Below are positions 21,935-33,270 of a stretch of DNA of 64,000 nt, piece by piece. The translations under genes and the position numbers were made by a program. The DNA is from Sepiola atlantica (Eukaryota; Mollusca; Cephalopoda; Sepiida; Sepiolidae). The notes under the pieces were generated by a model. That model did no database searches, was not told the DNA's origin, and saw only the letters and a program-made list of their open reading frames with translations. Position 1 is the stretch's first letter. Each line of letters begins with the position of its first letter. The DNA lies in assembly GCA_963556195.1 (NCBI GenBank), contig OY744523.1, positions 72,499,288 through 72,563,287 of the forward strand, in the 5' to 3' direction.

Positions 21935-22105
21935 CGGCTGCTTTCCGCTTAACTGCAGGGAGGGGGGGGGGTATTCTTGAAAAGTTGAAAAAAATAACTT
22001 GCTACCACTAACCCTAAGTCCGATTTACAAGCCCACCCCCCTCGAATGTAGGATTAGTGGTAGTTACTTTTTTTTACAAGTCGGCAGTTAAGCGACAAGC
22101 GATCA
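21935..22105. repeat. Imperfect palindrome
   Basis: Two nested stems: 'ccgcttaactgc' (about 21945) with 'gcagttaagcga' (22084), and 'acttgctaccactaacccta' (21997) with 'aggattagtggtagtta' (22050). It forms a hairpin of about 170 bp beside the left LTR. Confidence 0.6.
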
Positions 22106-22544
22106 TATATTTCCAGTGTGTCAGTTTAAAAAAAAAAAATTGAAATAAAAGACATGTCGAAAACGCACACAAAAAATAAATAAAAAGTCTGACTCTAGAA
22201 CTGTATTAACATGTCTCCAAAACACGATACTAACTTTAAAAAAGTCTTACTCTGGAAATGTAATTAACAATTCGGCAAAAAACATGAATCTCGTCAATCG
22301 AGTTACAGACTCAAACAACAGCAACTCAATTTTTCTCTCGTGCTGAACACTAGCCGTGGTCTTAACTTGTCACATGAACTTTACTGTTTCCCTGGAAGGA
22401 AAGTTTCTACTCTTTATTTCAACGAGAATTCGCCCATGCAAAACAATGCTCATTTGCATAAGTGAACTCTTGTTATTGCACAGAAAAAAAAAAACAGATT
22501 CTTTCTTGCAAACGGAACACTCTGGGTTCAATTTCCGATGAACG

Positions 22545-23048
22545 TCACATAGCACGACCCTCTCTCTTAACTCGTCGACTCGCATGATAGCTGATACACA
22601 CACCCCTGATCTCTTGATCACACATGATACAGGGTAGTGGTGGCCTTTTGATTCGTCTGATTCTTTGAAGTGGGACATGCACCCCAGTTACTGTTTCTAA
22701 ATCGCCCAACGAAGCTTCTGCTTCCGCATCGTGCAAAGTTTCTTCTTCCAAATTTGCGGCTCCATTTTCGCGAGGATTACTGGTGCCGCTCATTAATAGT
22801 TCAGCGTCAGACGACTCATTAGTTTCCTCATCATTTTCCCCAGTGATCGAATGATCCTCCTCCAAAGTAGAGCGGTAATCGCGTATGTCATGAGGGATCC
22901 AATCAACCAGGAGAGATTGCTGATCGACCACACCAATCACTTGCCCCTGTTTAAATTTGGTGGTACATCGACAGCTAGGCGGTTTCACCCAGACATGATC
23001 TCTTATATCATATGGCCCGTCAATCTTTTCGTCGTCAAGTGACTGCAC
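22545..23048 (-). pseudogene. Integrase C-terminal remnant
   Basis: The frame contains DIRDHVWVKPPSCRCTTKFK and VDWIPHDIRDYRS. This is the same arrangement as VGEEVWVKPPNAQCTTRWKK and VNGVPRHILDLRRM in the intact pol at 40080-40205. Family knowledge: this region follows the catalytic core and contacts DNA. The acidic Ser/Glu-rich tail ends with IRRIKRPPLPCI. The frame runs into the LTR. The catalytic core is deleted. Confidence 0.75.
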
Positions 23049-23057
23049 AAGGTCAAT

Positions 23058-23450
23058 TCATTTTACCCGAACGTGGTACGTGTAGATGGCATTCGCATGC
23101 TCCAGGAATGGCAATCTTGCGCTCACTATGGTATAGGAGCAACCTGAATCAAGAAGCGCTGAGCAAGACATTTGGTTGACATGAACTCGGATGATTGGTT
23201 GTGCCTCGTTTACATCTTGTACGGAGAGCAGAGTAGCTCTGACATCTTTTCCCCTAGGTTGTTTCTCCGGGCAGCTTGAGGCCATGTGTCTGATCCCACT
23301 ACACTGGAAGCACCATATGTGTCCCCGTCTCTTGTTCATGCAATCCTTTGCAATTTGACCATTCTGCCCACAGCAGAAGCAATTCACTTTGACATGTGGG
23401 CCCGGCCTCTGCTGATTTCTAAGGCCAATCTGGGTCGACTGCATAGTCAT
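23058..23450 (-). pseudogene. Gag zinc knuckles plus retropepsin fragment
   Basis: Two CCHC knuckles, CFCCGQNGQIAKDC (His replaced by Gln) and CFQCSGIRHMASSC, are followed by a retropepsin segment SALLDSGCSYTIVSA. The protease active-site triplet is DSG instead of DTG. Sequence then jumps to the integrase C-terminal remnant. Its neighbours confirm Gag-Pol order on the minus strand. Confidence 0.75.
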
Positions 23451-23661
23451 TTACAACATGCTCCCCAAGTTTTGCTTTATCCCTTAATGATGGCTTTGGA
23501 GCTCTCAAGTAACTGTTCAATTTGCGTCACCTCTATGCTGATGGATGCCCTCAGGAGTTGCTTCACTCAAACTGCGAGTCCTGCCACAAAAATTTGTATA
23601 TGAACGTCTGTTCAGGCAACCTTCCAAACAGAACAGTCAGCTTCTTCAATACCATCCCTTT

Positions 23662-23952
23662 CTAGTTTGCGAATAGTTTTTGGGTAATAAAACGTTTGTA
23701 TGCTGTACAAGGATCCATCGCAAAAGCTATATACAACGCAGCCACCGTCAGCTCAACATTGGCCTGATCATTTTCACTTAGCTGCTGGTAAACATCCAGA
23801 GCACCTCCCGTTAGTTGCAGGGTATTGACTAACTCGACTTGCTTGATTCCACACAAGCGACAGGTTAGCTCCACTCTCTCAACCCAGTCCACCACAGACG
23901 TGGATCTGGATCTGTCAGGGATGAGTTTCAGGTTGAACTTTGCATCCGCCAT
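23662..23952 (-). pseudogene. Gag N-terminal fragment
   Basis: Starting at the ATG whose complement is at 23950-23952, the protein begins MADAKFNLKLIPDRSRSTSV. It continues with DWVERVELTCRLCGIKQVEL, LTGGALDVYQQLS and TVAALYIAFAMDP. This parallels the intact gag (LIKWLEKLKMVAKLQKIEDV, LEGEALTIYQQM, VEQRLKLAFAEGP). A leader of only about 46 bp separates the LTR from the ATG, as in the intact element. Confidence 0.72.
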
Positions 23953-24497
23953 TATGTCACAAATCAACAGCATGTAAAAATGCCCATGAATAGCTTGTTG
24001 TCGAAAATACGCACACACGCAAAAAAAAAAAAATAAATTAAAAGTCCGACTCTCAAATTGTTTGAACAGTTCTCCAAAACATGACAACACCAACTCTCAA
24101 AAAGTCTGACTCTCGAATTGTAATTAAGAATTTGCCAAAACACGAATCTCGTCAATCGAGTAACAGACTCAAATGACGCCAACTCAATTTTTTTTCTTTC
24201 TCTCCCTGAACACTCGACATGGTCTCAACTAGTCACGTCAATTTTACTGTCTCCCCAGGAGGAAAGTTTTCTTCTTTATATTTCAATGACAATTCGCCCA
24301 TGCGAAACCATGCTCATTTGCCAAAATTAACAAGATCCTTTTTGGCAAATGGAATGCTCTGGGTTCAATCACCGATTAACGACACACGGTGCGACCCTCA
24401 GCACGTGATGTCTGCTTACAAGACTTAAAACAGTTTCAGCATATTAAAAGTATACAGGTCGGTAAATAATTCAATTCTACTGCGTTTGGTATAAGTT

Positions 24498-26940
24498 TTT
24501 TGGGTTTTTTTTAAAGATTTTTTAACTGTTAACTACTCTGCACTTTCACCATTTACTCTGCGAGCAGAATTAGACACAAGATCGGTTTGTAACGTGGGGA
24601 AAATCCAGCTCCTCAAAAAAAAGGGTCACTCTAGATTGGGACAAAGATTAAAATTGCATCAGCTTAGGATTTCTCCTTCTCTGACTGAAGACAAAAAGGA
24701 TAAAGTATAGTATGAAATCTGAAGTAAGACACCTTTTAAAGGAGTAAATATGTTAGTATAATCAACGGATTTCCAAGATGGCGGAATGATTGAACGAAAT
24801 GAAATGTACGTTAGCTGAAACAAAGTAAACACTTTTCCCGACTTAAAAAAATAATTTAAATTAAAATGTTTATAAACAAAACATAATTCTTGTGTTATCT
24901 CAACACAAGTTCTTGCAATGAAAACATTTTAAATGCTTTATTTTTATAATTCACTAAAAGACTTTACTTTGTTTCATTACAGTTTCCGTCAAGTTAAATT
25001 TAATGAAAATGATCCCCTATTTTCGAGCCATTGTAACATTTTAGAAATGTTAACCATTTTTTTTGCTATGGGAAATAAATTCTGTGCGTTTTACTTTCTA
25101 AGGTGATTTCGTGCGGTTTTACGATTTTGTCAGTCCGACTTATGGTTAGAGATAACAAAAAAATTATTTAACTGTCCTAAAATGTTAAAATAGCCACGAC
25201 CTGAGTAGAATTTTTCTGGTGACGTCATTGATAGTGGTTAGTACGAAGCACTATCAATGAGGACCGTCAATAAGTCATCAGAGCGAGTGGACTGCCCCCT
25301 AAGGATAATTCAATCACTTGGAAATCATTGTTAACTTGATCCTTTTTTCAAACATATTTTCCTTTTATAGATATCAACCACAAAAGAAAATAGAAATTAC
25401 AACATGTCCGCCAACGATTAAGGCATTGCATTAAAGTTCGATTTTCAAGTCTTAAAAAAATTAATTAAATTGTATTTTTTTTTCAAAATAAAATTCTAAG
25501 ACTAATAAATTTCATCCAACATGTGTGAAAATAAAACGAAATAAGCGACATCCAAGTAATATAATGTCAATAAACTGTTCTTTTGAAACAAAAATCACAT
25601 ATTTAAAGAAACTGTTCGTTTCACAAATTTTAATTTCTTTAAAAATTGTCCGTTTGGACAACCCCCCCGTTTTAATTTATCACAATGTTTACTATATTGT
25701 AAATAAACTGTTCATTTTGCAAAAGAAAAAAAAACATTTTAATTTATTTCATTAAAAGTTCTTTTAATTATTTTGAATGATTTACTTTGTAGTTACTTTA
25801 CTGAATTCGTAATCTTTCATGATTCATTAACTTTTAAGTTAAAAAAACATCCAGGATTGTCTGCCATTGACGCTACTCTAGCTCTTTACAAATGAGAACA
25901 AAAATCTACTCTGCACAAGTGCCTTAATTTGAACTATTTAGTAATTTGAAAAGTTTGCTTTTTAAGTTTTAGGCGTTTATTCCTAATACTCCACCACCCG
26001 TTTTTCTCAACTTTTTTACTGACCAAATTGATTTTCTTTTTTCTGTGTATTATGTCGCTATAGAATTCCATGTTTTTTTTATTTTAAAATTCTTTTTTCT
26101 GTGTACAATTACCTATCATGTCGCTAGAGAATTCCGGGTTTAGTATGATAGAAATACAAAAGTATTTTAATTGCTAGAAATTGAAATTGCTACTCATTCA
26201 ACATTCTGGATTAATGAGAGAAACAAGAAACAGTAATTTTTTCCGAAATGAAAGCAACTCTCATCAAATTATTTAGTTAAAACTAATGATAATGAAATGT
26301 TGATATAAAGAAAAAAATGTATAAGAATAGGGATTTGTCTTGTGTTCATAAACCAAAAGATATTTCCATGCAGCATAACTGATAGTCTCTTCATTCGATG
26401 TAGACCAGGTTGTCATAACAATCAACTCAAACATTAAATATAATCCGGAAAGAATGAATAAATTTAAAGAATGAATATTAAATCAGACAACTTATTTTTC
26501 AAAGAAAAATTTTTATGTTTTAAAAATTCAAAAATTTATGACAACACCATTTTATTATTAAGTATTAATTTAATGTTTGCTGTCTAGCAAATTACACAAA
26601 ATAATACATTTGCACTAAGATTTCTAATAAAGTAATGGGTTCATTATATTCCGTGATCATTAATAAATACTGAAAATTTTATTAAAATTGGTTGATTTTC
26701 TGAATTTTTATGATTTTTTAAGGGAAAAGTCAAATGCTCATAGTCTGTTCAACAGATCTCGTTTGCTACTTTAGAACATGGCGTCATTTTCGAGTGCACT
26801 GGCCTGGTTATTATGATGGCCATGAAAAGGTCAGAAAAAGGGGTGATCATTTTATGTTAAATTTGTATGTGAAACTAACCACCTACTTTAAATTCTACAA
26901 TTTTTTTTTAGAGTGTTCACACAATCACCTAAAAAAGTAA
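24498..26940. other. AT-rich non-coding region
   Basis: No gene recognised. It holds a small inverted pair, 'gaaacaaagtaaac' at 24817 with its complement at 24966, about 160 bp apart, which is a possible MITE. A segment at 26030-26140 (gtcgctagagaattccgggt) recurs in reverse orientation near 46230-46440. A segment at 26590-26710 recurs in reverse complement at 48065-48190 (gaatataatgaa(a/c)ccatta). The rest is low-complexity. Confidence 0.55.
26590..26710 (-). repeat. Dispersed repeat, partner at 48065-48190
   Basis: The reverse complement of this stretch (aatcaaccaattttaataaa ... ggaatataatgaacccatta) matches 48085-48160 with scattered mismatches. The partner lies just inside the left end of the 47993-50001 DNA element, so this is probably a fragment of the same family. 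Confidence 0.6.
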
Positions 26941-26944
26941 GGTA

Positions 26945-27290
26945 CAGGTTGGGAAAATAAAACTAAAAATTTACAGGCGTGACGTATGTACAATGAATGC
27001 TATGAACAGAAAAAGACAAAAGAAGGTACATCGTTCTGAATGTTACCGAAGTCCCCCACCCACCCCGGAAGTTTCTCAGATTGGAAACGTTTGCACTTCA
27101 TGCATGTATTATTTTCTTGTTAAAATGAATCTGTCAATGTTAAATGAAATTTCATAATCAGTAGAAGGTTGCATATTTTTTGCAAAGAAAAAGGTCTTCT
27201 ACGGAAGGCATTAATTTGTCCACATAGTCCAGGAAATGTTTTGTGCTAATGGCAGATGAATGAATGCAGCAGTGACGATTTCATGTGCTA
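26945..27290 (+). repeat. Dispersed repeat family R1, copy 1
   Basis: Shares an ordered series of motifs with 32850-33270: 'tgtacaatgaatgctatgaa', 'aaaagaaggtacatcgttct', 'cagattggaaacgtttgcac', 'ttgcaaagaaaaaggtcttc', 'ggcattaatttgtccacat'. Parts recur inverted at 31545-31795 and 41270-41430. Non-coding; element type unknown. Confidence 0.7.
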
Positions 27291-27294
27291 ACCC

Positions 27295-27800
27295 TAATTC
27301 CATCACCCTAAAACTCAAACACCCCTCCACCGCCCAACAAAAAAAAAAAATTCCATAACACTAAAAAAAAAGAGACAAAAGAAAAACAGTAAATAATTAA
27401 AAAAAACTAAATTTCTTGTATTAGAAAAAAAAAAAAAAAAAAAAAAAAATTGGGGAAAAAATAAAATAAAATTGCTTTTTTTTTATTGTTCTGAGTCATC
27501 TGCTTCAAAAAAAAAAAAAAAAAAAAAAAAGGTAAGTTAAAAATTTTGGCACTTCTGCAGTTTAGGGACGGGGGTGAATTTATTTGTTTTCATTTCAGGA
27601 GTTACATTTATATTTAACAAACAGTTCCTTATAACATTCCATTATTCAACATGGCGGCTACAATTTCTTCAGCGAATCGCCTTTAGAATTACTTCAATAT
27701 ATGTATAAGTATTAACAATACTTTGACTTATTTTTTATTTTTCTTATCTTTCTGTTTTTGCTGAAGATGGGGCATCCTACCGGATGCCAGACATTCACCG
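27295..27800. other. Homopolymer-rich spacer
   Basis: Contains long A-runs at about 27427-27450 and 27507-27530. A block 'ggcacttctgcagtttaggg' (27548) is repeated inverted at 31560. No gene. Confidence 0.6.
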
Positions 27801-27806
27801 GCTGTT

Positions 27807-28303
27807 TCAGACACTCCAGCTTAGAGATCTTTTTAAGATTCTAACCGTCCCTTTAAGTGCAATTGTTTGTATTTCTCTTGCACTCGGTTCACCGGGTATA
27901 CTCGCCAGATAGCTTTTGAAATTCTTTTTCATTAGTTCTATTGCTCCTATAATTACTGGTATTATGGAGATTTTCCTAAGATTCCAGTTTCTTTTCATGT
28001 CGTACATAAGACCTTGGTATTTCGTAATCTTTTCTCTTTCTGCTCTGTTCAATCCTGCATCATTAGCACACCGACTTCAACTAGGGTTGCTACTTTCTCC
28101 CTTATTACGATGCCAGGTTTAACAGCTCCGTTTTCTAGATATGTAGCTGTAGGGATTGCATAGTCATAGTGGATGGTGTATAAATTATTTCCAACTGTTC
28201 TTTCTGGTATATGCTCCCAGGACTTGTTGCTACACTGGATATTCAACTTTTTACAAGTAAAGATATTTACACACTCCGTTGTGTCGCATTGTATCATAGC
28301 CAT
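27807..28303 (-). pseudogene. RLE domain and C-terminus
   Basis: In 28049-28303 the sequence SWEHIPERTVGNNLYTIHYD followed by LENGAVKPGIVIREK resembles the WYEH-P...RPDIV-D-K endonuclease pattern. The PD pair reads PG, so a catalytic Asp is lost. 27807-28052 encodes the tail YQGLMYDMKRNWNLRKISII-PVIIGAIELM and TVRILKRSL, typical after the endonuclease in this group. The two pieces are in different frames. Confidence 0.65.
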
Positions 28304-28650
28304 CCCCCAGGAGAACTTTACAACTGGATGTCAGGTGGCTCACACTCTCTACTTCTGTGTGGTAGAACCTGCATTTGTTATTGTTGCTGAGACCACTCAT
28401 CTTGAGCAGCCATTATCATTCTCTCCTGATCATAGTGGAGAGATCCTCTTTTCAGCCAGTCTACAGAGCCTTCCTTATCTATATATTCCTGGGATAATTC
28501 ACCTAGAAAATACTTAGCACATTGTTGGTTGGCCCATTCTTCCAGTTTTCTGGAATGGAAGGTCTTGGTGTATTTCTGGCGGCTTTTGCAAGCTATTTCT
28601 GTGGCAGGATTGTTGTCTGTTTCTGCCTCTGTCTCATTTGTAAGACAGTC

Positions 28651-29330
28651 CTATCCAAAATGTTTGGCCAGTTTTGTGATAGAGGTTGGTCTGCTTGCTC
28701 TGGTTTCTTGATGTTGGCATACCATCATAAGGTTTGGGTTCTGGGAGCTCATCAGATATTGGCCGGTGCTCACAATAGTGGCTCGTTGGTCAATTTCTGA
28801 GAGACCCATACCCCCTGTTCCTCTTGGGAGATACAGCCTTGGTAGACACTGGTTTCTGTACATTACTCTGTCAACATTTTTCTTGTTTTAGTGTCTAATC
28901 TATTAATGTCCTTTTGTGGCCAATCAATAATTCCAAAGCTGTATGTTATCACTGGCATAGCTAATTGGTTAATGGCAGTTACTTTGTTTTTGTTTGTTAG
29001 CTGTGTTTTGCAAATTTTTCTTAAACAGCGTATATATTCTCTGCCAATTTGTTCTCTCATCTTAGCATGTTGAATTGAATCGTTTTCTTCTATGCCAAGG
29101 TATTTGTATTGTTCTTGTTCTTCAAGGTCTTTGATGTCAGTATCTTCATCAAGCTGTATGTTTTCCGTTTGGATCTTCTTCCCAGCTCTAAGGGAGCACT
29201 TGGCACATTTGTCCAGGCCGAACTTCATTCCAATATCTTTGGAGAAGGTATGTACAACCTGTAAGAGTCGGCTTAAGTCAGCATCTGAACTAGCATACAG
29301 CTTGGTCATCCATGAAGACCAGGTGGTTTA
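28651..29330 (-). pseudogene. RT palm (FMDD) and thumb/connection segment
   Basis: At about 29305-29330 one frame reads VNHLVFMDD, the RT catalytic motif. The adjacent frame continues TKLYASSDADLSRLLQVVHT, FGLDKCAKCSLRAGK and YKYLGIEENDSIQHAKMREQ. It ends with AINQLAMPVITYSFGIIDWP and RLDTKTRKMLTE. 28651-28863 encodes the next conserved piece CLPRLYLPRGTGGMGLSEID. Frameshifts separate the parts. Confidence 0.72.
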
Positions 29331-29438
29331 CTCTTGTTTAGTTCTGCCTCTTTCTACAGTCCTCAAGGATAGTCTTATTGTGTCTCACTCGTTTGGGTAT
29401 GAGGATCTATCACCTTTTACTAGCCATGCTGGTGTGGC

Positions 29439-30193
29439 CTACTCACCCTTCAAAAGTCTGGTGAAGCAGCTACTATAATGGCTATGAAGTGCTGTTAGTT
29501 TTTTCAGCCAGAAATTGGGTATATTGTCTATGCCAGGTTTTTTGTGATTCTGAAATTGATTCAACTTTCGTTTTATCATTGCAGACGTTATCTCTGGCTC
29601 TGGCATTTTTGGCTTGTTTTTATTACTTCGACCTATATCTGAAATCCACTTGGCCTCTTGGTTGCATGGTTCCTCATTTTCAAACAAAGGCCTCCAGTAG
29701 TTTTCTAGCTCCTTCTCTTCTGGTGGCTTTTCCACTGTTATATTCTCTCTAACCAAATTTCGTAGAATAGTCGTGTATTCTTTTTGAACTGTCTATACTC
29801 AACTTTCGCCCTGTGTTTGTTATCCTTTTCTTGAATTCTTTTGGCAAGTGCTGGGATTTTGCCTTCAAGTTCCCTTGCAAGGTTTTCAATTTCTTCTACA
29901 TTTTTAGTGTATTTAAAACTGAGTCTGCAGATGGTGTTTCTCAGCCGTCCCCACACTGTAGGAGCAGCAAGGAATTGTTTAATTTGAGAGACTTCCTTTG
30001 ACTGTGTGTATGTGCATATGTCTGGAAAAGGCTTCCAAGAGACTCGACAAACCCTTAAAGTTGCCATTTTCTGAATCCTCCACCTTTCGAACACGCAAGA
30101 TTCAAAAATTGGAAAAAAAAAACATTGATTTCTTCGTATAGAAATGACCAAAAACGTGTGGACGCTAAATTTGGTTGACTTCTGTCGGATCAT
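29439..30193 (-). pseudogene. N-terminal part of RLE-type RT protein
   Basis: 29738-30193 encodes a basic segment AKVEYRQFKKNTRLFYEIWL. 29439-29756 continues with YWRPLFENEEPCNQEAKWIS, ITSAMIKRKLNQFQNHKKPG and IDNIPNFWLKKLTALHS, a standard RT motif 0/1 region. After FTRLLKGE the expected central RT is missing and a fragment resembling NKTILEDCRKR leads into the FMDD motif. This indicates an internal deletion of roughly 150 residues. Confidence 0.7.
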
Positions 30194-31540
30194 ACAATGC
30201 GTGCGTGCATAAATCTCATGCCAGTTTTGTTTTAGTCAACTACTTTTCAAGAAATTTACTACTCACTTTCTTTGTCCTGAGGTTATCGATGAACGTCCAT
30301 TACCGAGATGTTTAGGGTTCGATCCCAGTTTACTCACAATTTTTATTTTATTTTTCTCTTTTAGAAGTGACCTAAACATACATAGAAGAGGGTACGAGGG
30401 GGCGATCATCATTTCTCTTTGAACACACATGGTTTATTAGTGCTCTGCAGGCATCCTTAATTATATTTGTGCGTTTCAGTAGTACTTAGAAGGCATACTA
30501 ATTTATTTTCTTTTTTCTTTCCTCACAAAAAAAAGGAAATTTCTATACAAAGATAAGGGGGGGGATTGTTTTTAATAGTGCTCTGTAGGTCTCTTTGATT
30601 TTAAAAGTTCTCATTATCATAGATAGAGCAGGTGCTTAATCAAAAAGAAACATTTTGGGGAAATACCGGTACCGGGGGGGGGGGGATGGGCAGGAAGACT
30701 CCTACACCCGCAAAATTGATTTCATTTATTATTCATATAACAATATATTTATCTTACGTGCTTTAACAAAAATGTACATTCGTTACACATTGTTCACTTT
30801 CAGTCACATTTAATTTCTATTTTTGTTCAACTCAGAAGTAATTCTTTTTGTGGGTAAATATTGTACGATGTGACCTATTTGTGTTCTTTTGGATGTTGAC
30901 CAATTTATATTCATTCTTTTATTTTTCGAGAGCAGAGTCAGACACAACATAAGTTCTTACTGTGTCGAAAATCCACCAACATAAATAAACATTTACAAAT
31001 TCTACAAGGATTTGCTTTCAATGACGGTTGAGAGAATAGCTAACAGTCCGACCCAAAACAAGTAACCTTTTCCATAATCGGTCAGTGAAGGAGATATCCT
31101 TCTACACTGTGGCAATTTCTATTTTTGTTCAACTAAAAAGTAATTATTTTCGTGGGTAAATATTGTACAATGTGACCTATTTGCGTTCTTTTGGATGTTG
31201 ACCAATTTTAATTCATTCCTTTATTTTTCTCCCGTGCAACGCCGAGTGTTGGGTCTAACTTATAAATAAATAAAGACTTTGTGTTTTATTTTTCAACTGT
31301 TCGATTTGTAAAAAAAAAATAAATAAATAAACGTGCTACCCTAAACAAAATGTTTTAATACTGCTGATTTTCACAAATTTTAATTTCTTCAAATGTTCTA
31401 ATTAATTTTAATTTCTGAATTTGCATTAGTTCTTATTTAATTTTGAAAAAAAAAAAAAATTCAGTTTGTCTACCTTGCCGTTAAGTAAAAAATAGAGGGT
31501 TGTCTGCCGCTTACACTTATGTAGCTCTTCTTAAATGAAA
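30194..31540. other. AT-rich spacer with a direct repeat
   Basis: No gene. About 115 bp (tctatttttgttcaactcag ... ttttggatgttgaccaattt) occur at 30815-30935 and again at 31118-31238 with about ten differences, the starts about 305 bp apart. A B-box-like 'ggttcgatccc' is at 30311. A G-run lies at about 30676. Confidence 0.6.
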
Positions 31541-31980
31541 ACAAATAAATTCATCCCATTCCTAAACTGCAGAAGTGCCAAAATGTTATTTCATCAAAGT
31601 CATCTGGTACTAAAAAGAAGATGAAAGAAAAATTGCTCTTTCTTTCGTTCTAATTGCATTTCTAGTGTTAGTTTACAATTTTATATGGTTCTAAATAAAA
31701 AAAAAGGTAAATTTCAGAAGTCATTCTCAACATTGTACATACATCACGCCTGAAAATTTTTGGTTGTATTTTCCAAAATAGTGCCAAAAGAAGGATACAA
31801 TTGCCTAATTGGCACCCAAGAAAATATTAGTACTTTCGTCATCAATGATGAGTTTCAGCAAACACTTCCAAGACTAATTATCCCCCCACCACCACCAAAA
31901 AAAAAAAAAAAAAAAAAAAATACTAGCACCAGTAATAAAAAAAAAAATAAAAGCAAAAGTATTTAAATAATTACACACAA
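31541..31980 (-). repeat. Dispersed repeat family R1, inverted copy
   Basis: The reverse complement of 31545-31795 contains 'ggcacttctgcagtttagg' and 'caggcgtgatgtatgtacaa', matching 27548 and 26976. An A-run with 'ccaccaccacc' occupies about 31885-31920. Non-coding. Confidence 0.55.
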
Positions 31981-32840
31981 AATGTATTAAATATTAAAAA
32001 AATGATTTTTCTATTTGAATAAAAATATCATTAAGTTCAAAGTGAAAAGTGTTAAACGAAATGGATTATTTTATTTTAAAAAAGTCATCTGGTAAAAAAA
32101 AAATTAAGCATGTTATTTGTATTGAGAAAAATCTATCTTACCAATCCCTTTCATTAGCAATTCATTTAATAGCAGTGAGTGGCAGGTTGGTTGGAGAAAG
32201 TGGGTGTTCGGCCTGGCTTACTTTCTCCATCAGGCAAGGAGATATGACATTTCTCAACTTAATATAGCCTAATGCCCTAAAATATTACGTTCTGCACATG
32301 GCTGTGAAGTGGACAGTTCATTATTTAAGAAAGATGATTCTACTAGTTATGGAACTTGCTTTTCGATTTCTGTTGCTGTCAGTTACTGAAATCTATTTGC
32401 CTAAACTGAAAAACGTCTGTATAAAAGACATATTCTGAACGAAACTACTTGACCCGACAGGAGTGGGTTGTGGATTAAGGATTGTGGGTGCACTAAAAAG
32501 CCCACTAAATTCACAACGCTTTGTAAGTAAGGTGGATACTCTTCTGCTCAGACTACAGACCAACAAAGCACTAACTACACTCCTGCTGGATCCTACCCTC
32601 TTGTGCTGTGGAAAAAACATTGTTTTTGCTGTTTTTTTTATGACGCAAGAATTGTTTTTTTGTTTGTTTGTTGTGGTCTTTCTGGTTGTTTTTAAATTTT
32701 AAAAAAAAGTTAGTTTGTGTATATTCTGTTTATATCTTTTGCAAGAAGAAATGTAATGAAAGAAAATTGTTTAGGGTATATTGATAACGGTTTTCTGTAA
32801 TTGTTTTTAAGTAAATACATTTTGTTTGTGTAATTTTGGT
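31981..32840. other. AT-rich non-coding region
   Basis: No recognisable gene. Open frames here are short and of low complexity. 32455-32620 is less AT-rich but matches nothing else in the window by eye. Confidence 0.5.
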
Positions 32841-32849
32841 ACAGTTTTG

Positions 32850-33270
32850 GGAGAAACGACCAAAAATTTAGTCGTTACCTAAGCGCAATGTAAGCATGAC
32901 ATGTACAACGAATGCTACGAAAACGAACGCAACTAGACGAAAGAAGGTATGCCGTTTCCGAACCCCCTTCACCCCCCCCCGTTTTTTATTCATAGTAGGT
33001 TTAATTAGTTACCATTCGACGGTGCCTGAAGTTTGTCAGATTGGAAACGTTGCACCGCATGTGTGTACTAATTTCTTGTTCCTCGTGCTGAAAAAATGAA
33101 TTTGGCAAAACTACATGCGATGTCAAACTCAGTCGAAAGTTGCATTTTGTTCTGCAAAGAAAAAAATGCCTTCTATGGAAAGCATTAATCTATCCACATC
33201 GACCAAGCAATGTAGCGTGCAAATGGCATGTGAATGCACACGCCGCTGACGGTTTCGCCTGGAAATGTCC
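32850..33270 (+). repeat. Dispersed repeat family R1, copy 2
   Basis: Parallel to 26945-27290: 'tgtacaacgaatgctacgaa', 'gacgaaagaaggtatgccgt', 'gtttgtcagattggaaacgt', 'tgcaaagaaaaaaatgcctt', 'aagcattaatctatccacat'. The segment 32915-32960 is matched inverted at 41355-41410. Function unknown. Confidence 0.7.

Larger units (their letters stand above)
22155..24400 (-). mobile_element. Degenerate Gypsy-like LTR retrotransposon (minus strand)
   Basis: Two direct repeats act as LTRs: 22155-22563 and 23999-24400, each starting 'tgtcgaaaa' on the plus strand and sharing 'caatcgagt(t)acagactcaa' and 'ttcgcccatgc'. Their divergence shows an old insertion. Between them, on the minus strand, lie gag, a zinc-knuckle/protease segment and the integrase C-terminus. 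RT, RNase H and most of integrase are missing, so the body is only about 1.4 kb. The Gag and integrase ends resemble the intact element at 36402-40763, placing both in one lineage. No clear target duplication is seen. Confidence 0.78.
21799..24497. mobile_element. Inverted-repeat pair enclosing a minus-strand LTR element
   Basis: Left arm 21799-21868 (acttataccaaacgcagtag ... cgacctgtatacttttaaca) is repeated in reverse complement at 24427-24497 with about six mismatches. The two arms lie outside the two LTRs of the Gypsy-like element below. The simplest reading is an older terminal-inverted-repeat element into which the LTR element inserted. No transposase is seen. Confidence 0.6.
27807..30193 (-). 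mobile_element. RLE-type non-LTR retrotransposon, degenerate
   Basis: Reading right to left on the minus strand: an N-terminal RT segment, the FMDD palm motif and thumb/connection, then a restriction-like endonuclease (RLE)-like C-terminus. Several frames are needed, and the centre of the RT (fingers/palm motif A) is missing near 29400. Family knowledge: R2/NeSL/Hero-group elements carry a single ORF with RT followed by a PD-(D/E)XK endonuclease. The exact clade cannot be set by eye. No ends or tail identified. Confidence 0.7.

Noticed and set aside
30282..30330. tRNA gene or tRNA-derived SINE
   Set aside because: A perfect B box (ggttcgatccc) is present, but no A box at proper spacing and no cloverleaf can be drawn around it.
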